A DNA stretch of 64,000 nt. Origin: an uncultured Methylococcales bacterium (GTDB lineage Bacteria; Pseudomonadota; Gammaproteobacteria; Methylococcales; Methylomonadaceae). The position numbers were made by a program, and so were the translations under genes. The stretch spans positions 1 through 64,000 of the forward strand of contig CAIUVX010000064.1 in the NCBI GenBank assembly GCA_903902705.1. The letters are read 5' to 3'. Positions within the stretch are counted from its first letter, which is position 1. Each line of letters begins with the position of its first letter. The notes beneath the pieces were generated by a model. It did no database searches, was not told the origin of the DNA, and saw only the letters and a program-made list of their open reading frames with translations. Below are positions 39,571 through 49,371 of this stretch, in pieces.

Positions 39571-41664
39571 TTAAAATTTGGCAATCACACCGCCCATAAT
39601 CGTAAATCCTGGTGCCATGTAGCCTATACCTTGATATTTATTGTCACCAATATTCAGGAAATTTATCCGAGCGGTAACATCTTTTAGCTTAGCCACATCT
39701 TTTACCAGCGTTTTAGTCAGTCCTAAATCAAATGTGCTGTAATAACGATAAAAACTGCTATTGTTTTCTACCGAGAATCTATCTCCAACATAGTTATAAG
39801 CACCATAAGCTGTCATGTCGTACGGTAGCGTAAAATCTAAACGTAAATTGGCTTGATCGCGTGGCACGTTAGTTAGTTGCTTACCTACCAAGGTAGGATT
39901 TTGATTGAATTTGGTGATGACGGAATCATTTTTAGTATAGCTGGCGTATAAAGTGAGAAAATCAGTAGCGTGCCACATCCCTTCCATTTCAATGCCTTGC
40001 GCACGAACGCCGCCATAATTGACTTTATCCGTTGTCCCTACTGGCGAACCAACGCGCTGAATAGTGGAAATAAAATCTTCTGCGGTTGTGCGGTAAAGAG
40101 TGGTTTTTAAAAACGCGGTTTTGCCAAAGTAATAATCAAGACCAATATCACTGGACAATGCAGTTTCTGGTTTTAAAAACGGATTACCGTAAGCCACCGT
40201 TGTGCCACGCCGACTACTGCCATACATTTGTGACACATCGGGGGCATTAAAAGACAAACCAGCAGAGCCACGCAAAACCAGTTCATCCATTAATTTATAA
40301 GAAAAACCACCTTTGGGCGAGAAGAAATTTTTTGACCGCTCTGACCAATTGCCTTGACCTGGAAAAGCGGCTTTAGTGTCATAAAGGCTGCCGCTGGTTT
40401 GCCATAAGTCCCAACGCCCCGCTAAGTTAATATTGAGTGCGCCAAATTTAAGTTCATCCTGTAAAAAAATACCACTCAGTTTGACGGTGCCGTCAGTCAC
40501 CTGTTCACGTCCTGTCTCGTAGGGATAACTATTGGTCATAGTCATTTTACTGTCAGAATATTGACCGCCCAACGTGACTTTTTGATGTTCGCCCAGATTG
40601 TAGCTGGCTTGCGCTCTAACCCCTGTTTCCATATCGTCAAACTTACCGCGATAAGAAATCAGTGTTGCGCCGCGAATGCCACGAGCGGCGGGAAAAGTGA
40701 CATCGGGGCTGGTGGCATTGGGTGCATTGACACTATCGGCAGTCATTTTCCCAATTCGACTATAGGCAAGGACAGTTGCTTCAAGATTATCACCTAAATA
40801 ACGATAGCGAGCAGAACCAAGGTATTGTTCACGGTCTTGTGCAATATAATCAGGGATGTAATACAACCCCTTGGCGACATCATCTAAATAAGAGAAATTA
40901 AAATCAAGCAGATTGCGATCATTGATGTCATAAGAAAACTTAGCACCGACATTGAGTTTTTCAGTTCCCATTTTGGCTTGCTGAGACAGCGGCGTATTGG
41001 TCAAATTGGTATCTGCTCGCCACATATCGTAACCAGCACTGTCCAAGTAGTTGGCATAAACCAGTATTCCAGCGTTTTTACCACCATAAGAGCCAATCCC
41101 AGCAGTGTGCTTGGTGTCCATCGTACCGTAATCCGCTTCAATACGACCTTTAGCTCCTAGAGTGATAGCTTTGGAAATGACATTAATGACACCACCCATC
41201 GCGTGATTGCCATATAAACCAGAACCCGCTCCACGCACGACTTCAATACGTTGAACGTCGATAGTGCTAAGTTGTGACCAATCAACTTGACCGTCATAAG
41301 CGACATTCATAGGTACATCATCAATTAGCACCAAGCTACGCCCGTTGCCAGGTAGACCTCGCATATAAGTTTGGGCTATACGGTTGGGTGAGGATGCGTC
41401 CATACGCGCTGCATAAACACCTGGCACACCTCTTAGTAGCTGGTCTACCGTGGTTGCGGGGGATTTTTCAATACGCTCCGAATCAATGACAGTGACCGCT
41501 GAAGAAACCTCTTTAATGTTACGTTCAGTTTTTGTTGCTGTAGTCACCGTCATTTCTTCAAGGACAACCACTTCATTGTTGTCTTTTTTTTCTTTTTTCT
41601 CCGCCGCATTCACTTCGGTAATGAGACAACAGGCAATAAAACAGGGCAGTAAATGTTTGGACAT
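39571..41664 (-). CDS. TonB-dependent outer membrane receptor (siderophore/iron-type)
   Basis: Plug motifs QLLRGVPGVYAARMD, RGLPGNGRSLVLIDDVPMN, IEVVRGAGSGLYGNHAMGGVINVISK; terminal GGVIAKF. Confidence 0.92.
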   Translation of the reverse strand: MSKHLLPCFIACCLITEVNAAEKKEKKDNNEVVVLEEMTVTTATKTERNIKEVSSAVTVIDSERIEKSPATTVDQLLRGVPGVYAARMDASSPNRIAQTYMRGLPGNGRSLVLIDDVPMNVAYDGQVDWSQLSTIDVQRIEVVRGAGSGLYGNHAMGGVINVISKAITLGAKGRIEADYGTMDTKHTAGIGSYGGKNAGILVYANYLDSAGYDMWRADTNLTNTPLSQQAKMGTEKLNVGAKFSYDINDRNLLDFNFSYLDDVAKGLYYIPDYIAQDREQYLGSARYRYLGDNLEATVLAYSRIGKMTADSVNAPNATSPDVTFPAARGIRGATLISYRGKFDDMETGVRAQASYNLGEHQKVTLGGQYSDSKMTMTNSYPYETGREQVTDGTVKLSGIFLQDELKFGALNINLAGRWDLWQTSGSLYDTKAAFPGQGNWSERSKNFFSPKGGFSYKLMDELVLRGSAGLSFNAPDVSQMYGSSRRGTTVAYGNPFLKPETALSSDIGLDYYFGKTAFLKTTLYRTTAEDFISTIQRVGSPVGTTDKVNYGGVRAQGIEMEGMWHATDFLTLYASYTKNDSVITKFNQNPTLVGKQLTNVPRDQANLRLDFTLPYDMTAYGAYNYVGDRFSVENNSSFYRYYSTFDLGLTKTLVKDVAKLKDVTARINFLNIGDNKYQGIGYMAPGFTIMGGVIAKF

Positions 41665-41713
41665 AAGATGTATTTCTCTTGATTCGTTAAATTAAAGCGG
41701 CAGCAAGTCCGCT

Positions 41714-41744
41714 AAGGAGTCAAAAACTTGTTTTTTGACTCCTT
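41714..41744. terminator. Hairpin between PepSY and TonB receptor genes
   Basis: AAGGAGTCAAAAA-cttgt-TTTTTGACTCCTT. Confidence 0.65.
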
Positions 41745-41774
41745 GGTCTTTCCACTACCAAATGGGGAAGGTGG

Positions 41775-43019
41775 TTAAAGACGACTTAAACGAGTATTGT
41801 GAATTTGTTTGGCTTTGCGTTTTTTCAGCCAGTGAATAATGCCAGTGACCATTAAAATCAGCGGTGCGAAACCAACGATAATGACGAGGATACGTCCGAC
41901 TGTGCCGAGAATTTCGCCGTTATGTAAAGGTAATTGCAAATTGATAAAAGCATCACCTGCATTAAATTCATTGGGATCACGCACTTGAAGAATTTTCCCC
42001 GTGTATTGATCTACCCACACCATCGTCCCGCCTTTGTGACGTAGTTCATTGGCTTGGCGAGCAGATACCATATAACTGCCTTGTGGATTAGCGGGGAAAA
42101 ATACCCGTTGAATTTGCGCATCGGGAAAACGTGCGGCAACCGTACTCATCACCGCTTCTGGAGAAATGACCGTGCCGACAGCTTCGGATTTAACATTGCG
42201 CGGCATTTCAGTCAGTGGTGAGAAAAAACCGACGGCTGGTCTGAATATAAAAGGAAAGTTGAAATAAAAACCCGATAAAGCCACCGCAAACATAACAACG
42301 GCAGTATAAATACCGACGGTTTTATGAAGATCAAAATTAAAACGGGTAAAGCTGGCATTACGTTTAATAATGAAAGCCTGCTTAATCTTGCTTAATTTCG
42401 GCCACCATAAATAAATGCCCGACAGGGTCAGCACCAAGGTGAGCAGCGCGGTAATCCCCATCAACAATTGCCCCGTCTCACCTGCCAATAACTTGTAATG
42501 GATTTGCAGAATAAACGTCATCAAGGCATCATCCCGATCTCGACCGCCTAGCACCTGACCTGTGTAGGGGTTCATCATCACCTCGTAAAAATGATGATTC
42601 ATACCCTTGTGTCCCTCGCCGTGCATAGGAACTTGATAACGTACAATCAACGCGTCGTCCGCTTCTTTAGGTAACTCAAGATGGGCAGGCGGCGATTTAA
42701 TAAGTGACACTTGATTCGCCGCCGCAATTAAATCGAATAAAGGTTGTCGTTCTGTACCCACTTCTACACGCAGTAATTCGGGATTAAGCCAAGTATCCAG
42801 TTCGTGGGTATAAACCAGCAAACTACCTGTTAATCCTGCAATAACGAGAAACGCACCTAGCCACAGAGTGATATAAAGATGCAGTTTTAACAGCACCTTA
42901 CGCAAAGTGATTTTTTTTAGTCTACTCAAGACTTTTTCACTATAATTATCCGCACTGGGATAAGTCAAATCGGTCACTTTTGACTTATCCAATGATGATA
43001 AAGGGTCAACATTTGCCAT
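41775..43019 (-). CDS. PepSY-associated TM protein (iron-uptake associated)
   Basis: LHLYITLWLGAFLVIAGLTGSLLVYTHELD; FDLHKTVGIYTAVVMFAVALSGFYFNF; WVDQYTGKILQVRDP. Confidence 0.92.
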   Translation of the reverse strand: MANVDPLSSLDKSKVTDLTYPSADNYSEKVLSRLKKITLRKVLLKLHLYITLWLGAFLVIAGLTGSLLVYTHELDTWLNPELLRVEVGTERQPLFDLIAAANQVSLIKSPPAHLELPKEADDALIVRYQVPMHGEGHKGMNHHFYEVMMNPYTGQVLGGRDRDDALMTFILQIHYKLLAGETGQLLMGITALLTLVLTLSGIYLWWPKLSKIKQAFIIKRNASFTRFNFDLHKTVGIYTAVVMFAVALSGFYFNFPFIFRPAVGFFSPLTEMPRNVKSEAVGTVISPEAVMSTVAARFPDAQIQRVFFPANPQGSYMVSARQANELRHKGGTMVWVDQYTGKILQVRDPNEFNAGDAFINLQLPLHNGEILGTVGRILVIIVGFAPLILMVTGIIHWLKKRKAKQIHNTRLSRL

Positions 43020-43209
43020 AGCAGTTACTCCTTGAAACGGGTGATGTTTTTGATAAAAACTTATCCGTTTAAATTAGCAATAACAATGCCACAATTTAAA
43101 GTGTTGAGAATACTGGTTTCATGGAGGTAATCAGTAGATGCCATCTAAAAAACCGAGTTAAATAACCTATTTTTTTAATTTTTTATGGCAAATCACGCAA
43201 TGTTTTTGT

Positions 43210-43333
43210 TTGTATGGTGATAAGCATGAAGCGGTTGCGCTAGAACGACTGGACAAAATGTTTCCTCGCTGCCCATTCGCATCAATACGGCAGTTTGCAT
43301 TGTATGACTATGCAATTTCCTGAAGGTTTCTAA
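43210..43333 (+). pseudogene. Decayed duplicate of the agmatine deiminase gene 3' end
   Basis: LYGDKHEAVALERLDKMFP then an internal deletion/frameshift then HQYGSLHCMTMQFPEGF-stop; about 44 nt (catcaatacggcagtttgcattgtatgactatgcaatttcctga) identical to the end of the 38351-39364 gene. Confidence 0.85.
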
Positions 43334-43472
43334 CGGGGTATTTTGAATTACACGAGAATAGAAGTGTTCATAAAAGCACGGAGGTATCATAATTTTAATA
43401 TGAACACTTCAAAAAAAGTAGAAGCCAACAAAGTTTGCTTTTATACTAATAAACAAGTAATTTAAAGCCTAG

Positions 43473-43551
43473 CCAAGAAAAAGCCGAACCTATTGAAAGA
43501 TAGGAAACGGAAAGTCGTGGATCCTGAGAATGGAAAGCCAGACTGCCTTGA
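43473..43551 (+). ncRNA. Candidate GEMM-I-like (cyclic di-GMP-I) riboswitch
   Basis: CAAG...GCCGAACCUAU-UGAAAG-AUAGGAAACGGAAAGUCGUGGAUCCUGAG...AGCCAGACUGCCUUG: GAAA-capped stem, ACGxAAAG linker, GGAUCCUGAG and AGCCxGxxUGCC 3' segment, flanking CAAG/CUUG pairing. Confidence 0.62.
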
Positions 43552-43638
43552 AAAAACCCGACAAAAAGGTGGATTAGGGCGGTTTGGTTTTTTTTTGCCT
43601 TTTTCTAATTTTATTAATTTGTTAACTGGAATACTCTG

Positions 43639-46600
43639 ATGAACAAAAGTTTTTATATCCAATCAAGTTTTAAAAAATCCATGAGTTATTCTCAGTGTTT
43701 AGCATTAGAAAGCCGTATGGTATTTGATGGGGCAGGGGTTGCAACCGCAGTAGACGCACAACAGACTATTAGCGATCAACCCAGTGCTAATCCAGTCAGT
43801 GTGGCTGGTGTTCAGCCTAGTGATCCTGTTGCTAGTTTTTTGCCAGAAAATATTCCGCAAGCCATTGATTATTCGCCTAATGTAGATGCTGCAAATAACC
43901 AAGATCAGTTTTTTATCGCCCCTGATGTATCAAATTCAGTCGATACCTCTGTTGTCACGGGAGCAAACACAGGGCAGGCAACCGCCATTTTTATCGTTGA
44001 TCCGCGTACTGAAGAAGCTGCGTTATTATCATTAAACCCGCCCGTCAATGCTCAAGTTATTATTCTTGATCCTACGCGTGACGGTTTTTTGCAAGTCACC
44101 GAACAGTTACAAAATCGCCATGATGTGACAGAACTGCACATCATACCGTGGACTAAAGACAACCAGCAGTGGTTAGGTAGTCAATCAGTATCGGCAACAC
44201 TAGATCCCGCAGTCAGCAATAATTTAATAGCGTGGGATAACGCGCTTGTCGATAATGCCAAGCTGGTATTTCATGGACAAACTAGCATGGACGCAAGTTG
44301 GCTTGATCATGTCGGGGCAATAACCACTACTCAAACAAGCTGGTTGCTCGATAGCAAAACCGATAGCCTATCCTCTGAACAAGCTAAAACGGTTATTTTT
44401 ATTGATAGCGCGGTACAAAATGTAGCCGACATTATTAGTTCGATTGATTCGAGTACAGAAGTTGTTTATCTTGATGCGACAAAAGACGGTTTGACTCAAA
44501 TTGCTGATTATTTGGATGGACGCACGGGTATAGACAGTGTGCAAATTATTAGCCATGCCAATCAAGGGACACTGCAACTAGGCAACGAAATTTTAACGAA
44601 TGCTAATTTAGCCGATCACGCCGCTCAACTTGCTACCATTGGACACTCACTAACGATGAATGGCGATATTTTGCTTTATGGTTGCGACTTGGCAAAATCT
44701 ACTGAGGGTTCACAGTTTGTCGATAGTTTTTCTTATCTTACCAAAGCGGATGTAGCTGCCTCAACTGACATCACTGGCGCGGCTAGTAAAGGGGGTAACT
44801 GGACGCTGGAATATACAACGGGGACTATTGAAGCGAGCATTTTAGCGGCAAATCATTATCAAGATATACTTGCGTTGCCGACTTTTGATGTTGCAGGGGC
44901 AACTTTAGTGTTTGGTACTCCAGTCCTGAAAAGTGGCACTGGACTAAATGCAGGGAGTATTATTGTATTTGATCATGTCATCACCTTTGGCACTCAAGGG
45001 ATAGATGCCGTTGTAACAATTGTGAGTACTGACACTGGCGTAGCAATTTCTGCTCTCGATAGCTTACCTATACCACCTACACCTGGACCAGGATTGAGCA
45101 TTCCTCTTGACCCTAATTGGTTTGCGTTAGACACTCAGTCTACTCTTGCTGGTGCAGCAGCTAATGCAGCAGTAACTATCAAATTTGATTTTATCCTAAG
45201 TGGTACTTATAACGCTGCAATAGGAGATGGAACAGACGTATTATTGCAAAATGTCACAGTTAATTCCTACGATATCGATAATACACAATTTCAGGACTTT
45301 AGTGGCTTTTCTAGTTATTCATTAGCAGGAGGACTGGTAACACCAACTAACTTAACGGTATCGACAGGCAATGGTTTTACACATTTTGTTAATACCTTGG
45401 CTACAGATAATACTGGACTTAACCCAGCTACCTTTGACGTACCTCTACTTAATCAAGCCCGTGTCACAGCTACCTATGACGCAATTAACACTTTTCAAAT
45501 AAAAGTAGGATCAGGTAACGATAGTACTGCCCGTTTCTATTTGGATTTTGGTCAGGGTTATACTTTGACTAATCCGACTGACACTGTCATTGTCCATCCT
45601 CCAACTGCAGTTAATGATACTGGGATCGGTAGCACTGGCAATCCCGTTAGTGTCAATGTAACAGCCAATGATAGCGATCCAGACATTAATTCACCTTTAG
45701 ATCCAGCAAGCGTAAAAATCGTTGGTGCAGACCCAACGGGTAAGCTAACTACTAATGAAGGCACTTGGACAGTGGTTGCAGGGGCAATTATCTTTACCCC
45801 AGCTAGCGGCTTTACGGGTAATCCCACGCCGATTAGCTACACAGTCAAAGATACAGGCGGATTGGAATCAAACCCTGCCACAGTAACGATAACTTACCCA
45901 CCGATTGTCAGACCAGACACAGCGACAGGTATCACGGGTAATCCTGTCACACTCTCTGTACTAGGCAATGATGGCGATACGGGTGTTATATTGAATCCAG
46001 CCAGTGTGAAAATTGTGGGTACGACTACCGCAGGTGCGCCGCTAGATGTTCCAAATGAAGGCACTTGGACGGTAAATACCACCACAGGGGCAATTACCTT
46101 TACGCCTCTTTCTACCTTTACGGGTAATCCCACACCGATTCAATACACGGCTAAAGATACAGGTGGATTGGAATCAAACGTTACCACAGTAACGATAACT
46201 TACCCACCGATTGTCAGACCAGACACAGCGACAGGTATTACGGGTAATCCTGTCACACTCTCTGTACTAGGCAATGATGGCGATACGGGTGTTATATTAA
46301 ATCCAGCCAGTGTGAAAATTGTGGGTACGACTACCGCAGGTGCGCCGCTAGATGTTCCAAATGAAGGCACTTGGACGGTAAATACCACCACAGGGGCAAT
46401 TACCTTTACGCCTCTTTCTACCTTTACAGGTAATCCCACACCGATTCAATACACGGCTAAAGATACAGGTGGATTAGAATCCGTCGTTCCTGCCAGAGTA
46501 ACAGTGATAATGAATTCTCTGCCCCTTGCAAATCCCGACAGGAATACCGCTTCTGTGGGTGGTGCTACTGTGACAGGTGATCTGATTACTAATGACCAAC

Positions 46601-47469
46601 CAGGAGCTATACCAACCTTCGTAACATCTGCCAGCCAAGGTACAAACCCTATCATCATAGGTTCTGCATTCACGACAACAGCAGGCGGTATTTTACTACT
46701 TAAAGCGGATGGCAGTTACAATTATACGCCACCAAACAGCGTTGCATCCAGCGGCTTAACGGAACTTTTTAACTATACTATCACCGATTCTAATGGCAGC
46801 ACCAGTAGCTCGATACTGACTATAATTGTCGCACCCACTACTACTGGTGGTGGTTCATTAATACAATTAAGCAATCCGTCAGCATTTGTTTCAAGTGATC
46901 GGTCGATTTTCTTTGTCGCTAAACCACTTGAAGCAGTAAAGGTCTCAAACTTGGGATTATATATACCCTCAGCCAATGATATTATTTCGTTGACGGGTTC
47001 TTTGCGTGATCAAGTGGTATTAGAGCTTAAACGTTTTTCTTTTGATATTCCAAGCTGGTCATTTCGGCACACTAATCCGAATGCACAATTGGAATTTGAA
47101 GCAACTCGTCCCGACGGTTCAGCTTTACCTGAGTGGTTACAATTTAATCCCAAGCTGTTACGCTTTTCTGGTGTACCGCCTAAAGGTGCTCATCACGAAG
47201 AAGTGATGGTAACGGCAAGAGATGTTTACGGGAATGAGGTTCATGCGATATTTTATGTTCACGTTAACAAAGAAAGCGTCCGTCCTGAGCATAAATCATT
47301 GGCTGTTGATTTAAAGCTGATGGGCTTATCGAGTAAAGTGCTGGAAAAAAATACCCATAAAGAAAAAGTTATTGGTAAGCCTGCACTATCGGAACGAATG
47401 AACAAGATAGGTAAAATGGGCAAACTACAAGAAAGTCGTGCATTACTCGATAGTTTGAACGCTAGGTAA
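43639..47469 (+). CDS. Large surface protein/adhesin: LEPR-like N-terminus, DUF4347, CshA-type fibril-like repeats, cadherin/He_PIG-like domain
   Basis: LALESRMVFDGAG; VIFIDSAVQNVADI ... VQIISHANQGTLQLGNEILT ... DILLYGCDLAKSTEGSQFVDSFSYLTKADVAASTD; repeats GNPVTLSVLGNDGD ... NPASVKIVG ... GTWTVN ... ITFTP ... FTGNPTPIQYTAKDTGGLES. Confidence 0.9.
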   Translation: MNKSFYIQSSFKKSMSYSQCLALESRMVFDGAGVATAVDAQQTISDQPSANPVSVAGVQPSDPVASFLPENIPQAIDYSPNVDAANNQDQFFIAPDVSNSVDTSVVTGANTGQATAIFIVDPRTEEAALLSLNPPVNAQVIILDPTRDGFLQVTEQLQNRHDVTELHIIPWTKDNQQWLGSQSVSATLDPAVSNNLIAWDNALVDNAKLVFHGQTSMDASWLDHVGAITTTQTSWLLDSKTDSLSSEQAKTVIFIDSAVQNVADIISSIDSSTEVVYLDATKDGLTQIADYLDGRTGIDSVQIISHANQGTLQLGNEILTNANLADHAAQLATIGHSLTMNGDILLYGCDLAKSTEGSQFVDSFSYLTKADVAASTDITGAASKGGNWTLEYTTGTIEASILAANHYQDILALPTFDVAGATLVFGTPVLKSGTGLNAGSIIVFDHVITFGTQGIDAVVTIVSTDTGVAISALDSLPIPPTPGPGLSIPLDPNWFALDTQSTLAGAAANAAVTIKFDFILSGTYNAAIGDGTDVLLQNVTVNSYDIDNTQFQDFSGFSSYSLAGGLVTPTNLTVSTGNGFTHFVNTLATDNTGLNPATFDVPLLNQARVTATYDAINTFQIKVGSGNDSTARFYLDFGQGYTLTNPTDTVIVHPPTAVNDTGIGSTGNPVSVNVTANDSDPDINSPLDPASVKIVGADPTGKLTTNEGTWTVVAGAIIFTPASGFTGNPTPISYTVKDTGGLESNPATVTITYPPIVRPDTATGITGNPVTLSVLGNDGDTGVILNPASVKIVGTTTAGAPLDVPNEGTWTVNTTTGAITFTPLSTFTGNPTPIQYTAKDTGGLESNVTTVTITYPPIVRPDTATGITGNPVTLSVLGNDGDTGVILNPASVKIVGTTTAGAPLDVPNEGTWTVNTTTGAITFTPLSTFTGNPTPIQYTAKDTGGLESVVPARVTVIMNSLPLANPDRNTASVGGATVTGDLITNDQPGAIPTFVTSASQGTNPIIIGSAFTTTAGGILLLKADGSYNYTPPNSVASSGLTELFNYTITDSNGSTSSSILTIIVAPTTTGGGSLIQLSNPSAFVSSDRSIFFVAKPLEAVKVSNLGLYIPSANDIISLTGSLRDQVVLELKRFSFDIPSWSFRHTNPNAQLEFEATRPDGSALPEWLQFNPKLLRFSGVPPKGAHHEEVMVTARDVYGNEVHAIFYVHVNKESVRPEHKSLAVDLKLMGLSSKVLEKNTHKEKVIGKPALSERMNKIGKMGKLQESRALLDSLNAR
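45880..46490 (+). repeat. Two nearly identical 306-bp (102-aa) coding repeats inside the adhesin gene
   Basis: Only a few nucleotide differences between copies beginning at about 45894 and 46200. Confidence 0.92.
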
Positions 47470-47475
47470 GCTTAG

Positions 47476-47505
47476 AAGTAGGCGCGAATGAATTCGCGCC
47501 TACTT
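47476..47505. terminator. Hairpin between convergent adhesin and rpe, AGTAGG(T/C)GCGA family
   Basis: AAGTAGGCGCGAA-tgaa-TTCGCGCCTACTT. Confidence 0.75.
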
Positions 47506-47524
47506 AAGTTGTCGTGAAATGGGC

Positions 47525-48193
47525 TTATGCTAACGCCAATTCCGCACGCATTTCATCAATAACTTTTTTGTAGTCAGGCTGACTAAAAATAGCTGACCCA
47601 GCAACAAAAGTATCTGCACCAGCCGCTTTAATTGAACGGATGTTGTCAGTTTTAACACCGCCGTCAATTTCTAAACGAATGTTACGACCACTGGCATCAA
47701 TCATTTTTCTGACCTGACGTAATTTATCCAACGCCGACGGAATAAATGATTGACCACCAAAACCAGGATTGACTGACATCAATAAAATGATATCAATTTT
47801 GTCCATCACATAATCCAAATGGCTTAACGGTGTCGCTGGGTTAAATACTAAACCCGCTTGACAGCCATTATCTTTAATCAACTGCAAGGTGCGATCGATA
47901 TGGACTGAGGCTTCAGGATGGAAAGTGATAATACTCGCGCCTGCTTTAGCAAAATCAGGAATCAATCTATCCACTGGAGCAACCATTAAATGCACATCAA
48001 TCGGTGCAGTTACGCCGTGTTTTCTTAAGGCTTCACAAACCAATGGACCAATAGTTAAGTTGGGTACAAAATGATTGTCCATGACATCAAAATGCACAAC
48101 ATCCGCACCAGCGGCTAACACGTTATCAACCTCTTCGCCCAATTTAGCAAAGTTAGCAGACAGGATGGAAGGTGCTATCCAATTTTTATTCAT
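47525..48193 (-). CDS. rpe: Ribulose-phosphate 3-epimerase
   Basis: [47 protein letters not shown]. Confidence 0.97.
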   Translation of the reverse strand: MNKNWIAPSILSANFAKLGEEVDNVLAAGADVVHFDVMDNHFVPNLTIGPLVCEALRKHGVTAPIDVHLMVAPVDRLIPDFAKAGASIITFHPEASVHIDRTLQLIKDNGCQAGLVFNPATPLSHLDYVMDKIDIILLMSVNPGFGGQSFIPSALDKLRQVRKMIDASGRNIRLEIDGGVKTDNIRSIKAAGADTFVAGSAIFSQPDYKKVIDEMRAELALA

Positions 48194-48257
48194 ATTTTTA
48201 TCCTCTTGAGTGTTAAAAGTTCGCCATTATATCTTTTTTGTACGCGTGCTGTTGCGT

Positions 48258-49355
48258 TTACATTGGCTTAGTTTGATTGGTTTGTATCTTGCGTAACTCA
48301 CTGAGCATAATGTCACCCAGATATAAAAAACCATTGGTGCTTAAATGGGTATCATTGGGCATATAAAAATCTTTAATGATTCGACTTTTTTGGATAAATA
48401 GCCCACCCAAATCGGGTGTGATAAGTTCGGGGTATTGGGCAAATAACTGCCAGATATTTTGATACGGGTATTGATTTAATGCGCCATAGCCTAAATAAAC
48501 TGTTGATTTATTTGGTACAATCGCCCATATCGGTTTAATGCCCGCCGCTTGCAGATTTTTATTAACCGTTAGTACGTTGGCAATCGAATTGAAGGTTTTT
48601 TGCTCAAACTCCACATCAGTAAAGAGGCTATAGTTGCATAATCGATGCGAAAAAAACTGACAGCCATTAAATTTAATGGCTCGAATATTACCTGATGAAT
48701 AGATTTCAGAGGAGTTAAAAAACAACTTGATTTTATTGCATAATGCTTTAACCCCCCAATCGACACCATTAAGTTTACTCAATGATATATGTTCACGCCG
48801 TGTAAATGGATATAAAGGGAATGATGTATTAATAACAACCTCATGCTTAACAATTGGATTGCTTTCCTTAGAAAGTGATTTCATGCGCTCTTGAAAAAGC
48901 CACTCTACACTTTCAATGATAACGTAACGACCTTTAAAACCAGCGGTACGCAAAGCATCACCCAAATCACTACGCAAAGGGTTGGCAAGGTTGGCAAGAC
49001 CACCAAGCAAAATTTGAGACGGTGACCTTAGGTCTTGCCAGTGCATAGTGCCAACTTTTAAACCATTGGCAGCCAGTTTAGTTTGCCAGACATGTGACAT
49101 GGAAAATGAATCACCAATCACTAAGACATCAGCCTCAGCGAGCGAATAGTCCTTAAGGTCTTCTGAAGAAATGGCTGGTCGTTGTATTTGCCAACCAAAA
49201 TCACGTTCAGTAAAACTACCAGCTCGTGTTAAATCTCCAGACAGTTTTTCAAAATAAAATTCCATGAACCACGCAATAATTGCCATGATGAAAAATGAAT
49301 AAATGAGTATTACGCTATATTTTCTGAGACTAACAGGTTTTAAGTGGATGTTCAT
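48258..49355 (-). CDS. SGNH-like/AlgJ-AlgX-type acetyltransferase-associated membrane protein
   Basis: N-terminal TM; ADVLVIGDSFSMSHVWQ; FYMPNDTHLSTNGFLYLG; next to MBOAT gene. Confidence 0.72.
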   Translation of the reverse strand: MNIHLKPVSLRKYSVILIYSFFIMAIIAWFMEFYFEKLSGDLTRAGSFTERDFGWQIQRPAISSEDLKDYSLAEADVLVIGDSFSMSHVWQTKLAANGLKVGTMHWQDLRSPSQILLGGLANLANPLRSDLGDALRTAGFKGRYVIIESVEWLFQERMKSLSKESNPIVKHEVVINTSFPLYPFTRREHISLSKLNGVDWGVKALCNKIKLFFNSSEIYSSGNIRAIKFNGCQFFSHRLCNYSLFTDVEFEQKTFNSIANVLTVNKNLQAAGIKPIWAIVPNKSTVYLGYGALNQYPYQNIWQLFAQYPELITPDLGGLFIQKSRIIKDFYMPNDTHLSTNGFLYLGDIMLSELRKIQTNQTKPM

Positions 49356-49371
49356 TATTTTTGAATTGTAC

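Noticed and set aside
43462-43662. Minus-strand 66-aa ORF opposite the adhesin leader
   Set aside because: Overlaps the riboswitch-like structure and the adhesin start; composition is not protein-like
45558-46673. Series of minus-strand ORFs opposite the adhesin repeats
   Set aside because: Antisense by-products of repetitive coding sequence; repeat copies are identical because the DNA is
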